NCBI GenBank assembly: GCA_023251135.1
Contig: JAHEZJ010000022.1
Coordinates: 77,873 to 112,014, forward strand
Length of the DNA stretch: 34,142 nucleotides
DNA from: Flavobacterium sp.
GTDB taxonomy: Bacteria; Bacteroidota; Bacteroidia; Flavobacteriales; Flavobacteriaceae
Direction of reading: 5' to 3'
Part shown: positions 31,002 to 34,142 of the stretch, piece after piece
Layout: each line of letters begins with the position of its first letter
Numbering within the stretch: the first letter of the stretch is position 1
Notes under the pieces: generated by a model
The model's database searches: none
What the model was told of the DNA's origin: nothing
The model's input: only the letters and a program-made list of their open reading frames with translations
Translations under genes and position numbers: made by a program

Positions 31002-32216
31002 TTACATTTTCATTCCTGACATTGGGTTTTTGCCTTTTTTTAATATAAACTCACTGTACAAGAGATAGGCGCCAGATGCAACAACAATATCTCCTTTTTT
31101 TAAGCCAGTAGTAATTTCGACTTCATCGAAAGTTTCCGAACCAAGAGCCACCATTCTTGGCTGATATTTGCCTTTTTCAATTTCAATCCACACATGTGTA
31201 CCGCTGCCGTCTCTTATTACAGCATCTACAGGTATCGTCAATTTCATTTTTTGTTCTGATGAAGGCAGTAAAACAATTGCCTGCTGACCTGCCTGCCATT
31301 GATTGTTCGGATTGGCAATAGCACCGCGCAGCTGTATTATCTGCTTGCTTGTTTGCAGGGCAGGATTTATAAAATCTACGGTCATTGTTTGGGGCTGATC
31401 TTCATAACCAGTGACTATAACTTTTACTTTTTGTCCCGGTTTAATTTTACCAGCATCTGCCGGATAGACATCGGCTTCGACCCATAAACGATTGTAATCT
31501 TCCAGTTTCATAATAGAGGCTCCTTCTGCTACATATTGGCCTTCCGTTATGGAAAGTTCCGCAACTATTCCTGAATTTGGTGCGTAATAAACAACATAAG
31601 GAGAAGCTTTTTGTTTTTTTAATAATTCATTAAGCTGTGCTTCAGATTGTCCATATAATAATAGTTTTTGTTTTGCAGCACTTTTTATTTGGCCAAAGCG
31701 TTTATCCTCAGTAAAGCTTGCGGCCTGTGCTGTGGCAAGAAGGTATTCCTGCTGCAGGGCTGAAAGCTGTTCTGAATATATTCTGTATAAAGGCTGACCT
31801 TTTCGAACGGGGACACCGGTTTCTTTTACATACAACTCTTCAATCCTTCCTGCCACGCGACTTGAGATGTAAATAGTTTGCTCAGGGTCAGTAACCAAAC
31901 GTCCGTTGAGACGGGAAGAATTTGAAAATTCATTTTCCCCAGCAGTTATTGTAGTCAAATTGGCTAGTGCTTGCTGGCTTGGCCCCAAAGTTAGAAAGTC
32001 CTGTGCGTTGTTTTTTTCGAAGGGTACTAAATCCATTCCACAAATTGGGCATGAACCTGGACCGTCTTTTACAATTTGCGGATGCATGGGGCAGGTATAT
32101 GTTTGAGTTTTTTCCTGGCTGGCTTTTTTTTCTTCTTTTTGGGTACATGCTGCAAATAGAAGTGGAAAAACCATAGCAATGAGCAAAATAGTACGAAGTA
32201 TTGATTTATTGTTCAT
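31002..32216 (-). CDS. cusB: CusB-type RND adaptor lipoprotein with metal-binding module (second of two)
   Basis: A 404-residue periplasmic adaptor. It has a lipobox ending LLFAAC (Cys24) and a metal-binding module YTCPMHPQI...CPICGM at 40-61. Then come the membrane-fusion core with ISSRVAGRIEELYVKETGVP, a helical hairpin, APNSGIVAELSITEGQYV, and beta-barrel and proximal domains, ending with a Met-containing tail (NPMSGMKM). It should bridge a CusA-type pump and an outer-membrane channel and hand over Cu(I) or Ag(I). It starts 3 bases after the first adaptor's stop, so the two are co-translated. No CusA gene is in view; it may lie beyond the right edge. Confidence 0.92.
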   Translation of the reverse strand: MNNKSILRTILLIAMVFPLLFAACTQKEEKKASQEKTQTYTCPMHPQIVKDGPGSCPICGMDLVPFEKNNAQDFLTLGPSQQALANLTTITAGENEFSNSSRLNGRLVTDPEQTIYISSRVAGRIEELYVKETGVPVRKGQPLYRIYSEQLSALQQEYLLATAQAASFTEDKRFGQIKSAAKQKLLLYGQSEAQLNELLKKQKASPYVVYYAPNSGIVAELSITEGQYVAEGASIMKLEDYNRLWVEADVYPADAGKIKPGQKVKVIVTGYEDQPQTMTVDFINPALQTSKQIIQLRGAIANPNNQWQAGQQAIVLLPSSEQKMKLTIPVDAVIRDGSGTHVWIEIEKGKYQPRMVALGSETFDEVEITTGLKKGDIVVASGAYLLYSEFILKKGKNPMSGMKM

Positions 32217-32219
32217 GGT

Positions 32220-33560
32220 TTAATTTTTTAATTTATGTTCTGAAGATATTTTGATAAAACTCTCACTATCTATCATATAGGCTGCATTGCTGGCAATATT
32301 CCAATCACTGATGTCTTGATCTATGAGCACCATGCCATCAGCATTGTTCTTCGTTTTAACTTCTCGGGGAACAAATACATCCTGTTCTTTTTTGAAAACG
32401 ATGGATTTATTTCCTAGATTGAGAACGGCACTTTGCGGTAGCCACCAGCCTTTACTGACAATAGGAATAATTGCAGTCACCAATTTTCCTGTCTGAAATT
32501 TATTATCCTGCAAATAAATTCGCGCTATGGTAAAATTGCTTCCCTCTTTAAAGACGGGCTGAATGAGTCCTATATTACCAGTATACACGGTTTGCTTATC
32601 TGAGGGTTCATAAAACACCAATTTTTGCCCTTTTTTAATCTGTGGTGATACCGATGGATCAAAAGCAAATTCAGCAATAAGGTTTTTGTTGGTATAGATT
32701 GTAAAAAGTGTTTGTCCTGCTCCAATATACTGTCCTTCTCTTAGCATAATAGCAGAGGCAGCAGGGGTAGATGCACTACTATTTGATGCTGTATTGCCGC
32801 TTGAGCCCATAGCGCCCATACCATCATCTGACGCTGCGCTTTGAGGAGAAGCCGCTGGAGCTGATGCAGACACGTTTGCTACTGCAGTGTTGTCCAAGAT
32901 GTATCCGGAGGCATTACTGTAAACAGGGATGCGATAGGAAATTTTACCTGTTTTTAATACCTGTTGGATTTGTTTCTGCTGCATGCCTAACAGAGACAGC
33001 CTTTCTTTTGCTTTTTGAAGCATTGGATTGTTTGGGTCAGATTGATAAATAAATAACAATTCTCTTTGCGCGGCAGCCAGATCAGGTGAATAGATTTCCA
33101 TGATTAGCTGTCCTTTTTTTACGGGCTGATAATTGTACTTAATCAGCAGACGCTCAATCCTGCCGCTTACCCTGCTGGAAATACTGGTCTGGTCACGGGT
33201 GTCGTAGGTAATAATTCCTTGTACCTCCATGGAGAATATTTTAGTACCTGCGTCAGGTTTTATGACAGATATATTAGAAACGACCTGTTCGTTGACTGGT
33301 TTTAAAAGGTGTTTTAAACTGCTGTCTATAGCTGTTTCCGTACCAGATGTGTGTCTTGGAACCAATTCCATACCGCATATAGGGCAGCTGCCGGGCTTAT
33401 CCTGGATAACTTCGGGATGCATTGGACAGGTATATTCCTGATTTGTACTATGCTGATGTGCTGGCTTATTGTTATGCTCGGTTTTCTTGTTACAGGCTGT
33501 CAATACTAGTATCGAAACGAATAACAATCCGACTAACTTAGCGATAGAGTTCTTTTTCAT
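32220..33560 (-). CDS. cusB: CusB-type RND adaptor lipoprotein with metal-binding module (first of two)
   Basis: A 446-residue adaptor from ATG 33560 (an ATG at 33569 adds three residues). It has a lipobox ending VLTAC (Cys23), a short His-rich stretch (HQH), and the module YTCPMHPEV...CPICGM at 43-64. The core starts near [20 protein letters not shown]. Unlike its neighbour it carries a Ser/Ala-rich insertion with a GMGAMG centre (about 225-270) within the lipoyl/barrel region, probably a flexible loop. It overlaps the upstream TolC gene by 23 bases, so translation is coupled. Together with the next gene it may form a mixed adaptor ring, or the two serve different pumps. Confidence 0.92.
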   Translation of the reverse strand: MKKNSIAKLVGLLFVSILVLTACNKKTEHNNKPAHQHSTNQEYTCPMHPEVIQDKPGSCPICGMELVPRHTSGTETAIDSSLKHLLKPVNEQVVSNISVIKPDAGTKIFSMEVQGIITYDTRDQTSISSRVSGRIERLLIKYNYQPVKKGQLIMEIYSPDLAAAQRELLFIYQSDPNNPMLQKAKERLSLLGMQQKQIQQVLKTGKISYRIPVYSNASGYILDNTAVANVSASAPAASPQSAASDDGMGAMGSSGNTASNSSASTPAASAIMLREGQYIGAGQTLFTIYTNKNLIAEFAFDPSVSPQIKKGQKLVFYEPSDKQTVYTGNIGLIQPVFKEGSNFTIARIYLQDNKFQTGKLVTAIIPIVSKGWWLPQSAVLNLGNKSIVFKKEQDVFVPREVKTKNNADGMVLIDQDISDWNIASNAAYMIDSESFIKISSEHKLKN

Positions 33561-34142
33561 AATCGACAATCATTTGATATAGTTTTAATTTTTCATCTAA
33601 TAAGTTATTCTGCAGCATATTTAAAGCTTCCCAGGAATCAATTACTACAGGAATCTGAAGTTTGTTTTCCTGATAGTTCAGAAAGTTTACATCCAAGGAC
33701 TTTTGCATAGAAGGGATTATTTTGGTTTCGAGTCCCTGAATCCTTTTTTGCATGGTCAGTATTTCATATTGCATTCCATATAACATACCTTGGGTTTCCT
33801 GCAGCATGGCGGATTTCTCTTTCTCCATTGCCTGTACATTATATTGCATTGCTTTGACATCTGATTTATACATTTTTGAGGACCACGGAGCAATAGGAAT
33901 AGACATCATTGCCATTACCGAATAGGCTTTGGGCATCATTTTATCAAAAGAATTCATATGGTCAAACTGGATTTTAAAAGAAGGATTTTTCTCTGCTTTC
34001 ATCGCTTGAATACTGAGCTGCATCGATTCAATTCCCGCATCCATCTTTTTAATATCTCCTCGCACAGCTGCAAGACTTGTGGTGTCGTGCAAAGCCGGGT
34101 TGAAGACAGGGATAATACTTGTGTCGATTGAAAAATCAGCAT
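33538..34142 (-). CDS. TolC-family outer-membrane efflux protein, 3' part
   Basis: The C-terminal part (201 codons) of an outer-membrane factor; the 5' end lies beyond the right edge of the window. The reading frame continues upstream of the TTG near 34092 through [18 protein letters not shown] to the edge. Long coiled helices with Met-rich stretches ([44 protein letters not shown]) end in [18 protein letters not shown] is the conserved strand of the TolC fold. The Met content would suit copper or silver traffic. It is the first visible gene of the minus-strand operon and should form the exit channel for the Cus-type system. Confidence 0.88.
   Translation of the reverse strand, partial: ADFSIDTSIIPVFNPALHDTTSLAAVRGDIKKMDAGIESMQLSIQAMKAEKNPSFKIQFDHMNSFDKMMPKAYSVMAMMSIPIAPWSSKMYKSDVKAMQYNVQAMEKEKSAMLQETQGMLYGMQYEILTMQKRIQGLETKIIPSMQKSLDVNFLNYQENKLQIPVVIDSWEALNMLQNNLLDEKLKLYQMIVDYEKELYR

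Noticed and set aside
1-34142. CRISPR array, tRNA, rRNA or replication origin
   Set aside because: No regular repeat-spacer pattern, no cloverleaf-like sequence and no rRNA-like or DnaA-box cluster was noticed.

Overview
The window looks like chromosomal accessory DNA from a member of the Bacteroidota, most likely Flavobacteriaceae (Flavobacterium-like). The reasons are AT-rich sequence, no Shine-Dalgarno tracts before most genes, TAnnTTTG-type promoter boxes, and families typical of that group (DUF6660, DUF3347, DUF2911, the RND-TolC fusion, and CPMHP/CGM metal-binding modules on secreted proteins). No rRNA, tRNA or CRISPR array was seen.

Layout. 1-334 (-) is the 5' end of a di-heme cytochrome lipoprotein. 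602-1130 (+) is a DUF6660 gene followed by the decayed start of a lost czcA. 1382-4583 (+) holds an LTA-synthase-like phosphotransferase, a diacylglycerol-kinase-like lipid kinase and a small membrane protein. 4621-11607 (+) is the intact second copy of the metal efflux locus: DUF6660, CzcA fused to TolC, the CzcB adaptor, then a frameshifted methyltransferase and a ynfA gene with an internal stop. 11751-18068 (+) carries DUF4198, PAP2 phosphatase, MgtC, bestrophin and DUF1345 genes and ends in a Zn/Cd/Pb P1B-ATPase with a strong terminator. Two broken copies of that ATPase's N-terminus lie upstream of it. 18539-22262 is a graveyard: a truncated ClC channel, a truncated histidine kinase, a complete IS21-family element and a DUF3347 remnant. 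22407-34142 (-) is a copper/silver operon read right to left: TolC (partial), two CusB-type adaptors, DUF3347, CopA ATPase, an HhH plus PD-(D/E)XK-like protein, DUF2911, a frameshifted DUF305 gene and a multicopper oxidase, closed by a terminator.

How it fits together. The plus-strand half exports divalent cations: the RND motif and the ATPase TM8 residues point to Zn/Co/Cd rather than copper. The minus-strand half handles Cu(I)/Ag(I): the P1B-1 ATPase pumps it to the periplasm, CPMHP/CGM modules and DUF3347/DUF305 proteins may bind it there, the multicopper oxidase oxidises it, and a Cus-type RND system, partly outside the window, expels it. The CusA pump itself is not in view.

The most unusual points are the putative nuclease inside the copper operon, the palindrome-rich leader shared by the two DUF6660 loci, the repeated fragments of the P-ATPase 5' end, and the number of genes broken by single-base changes. 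No sequence search could be run; family names rest on recognised motifs and domain order.
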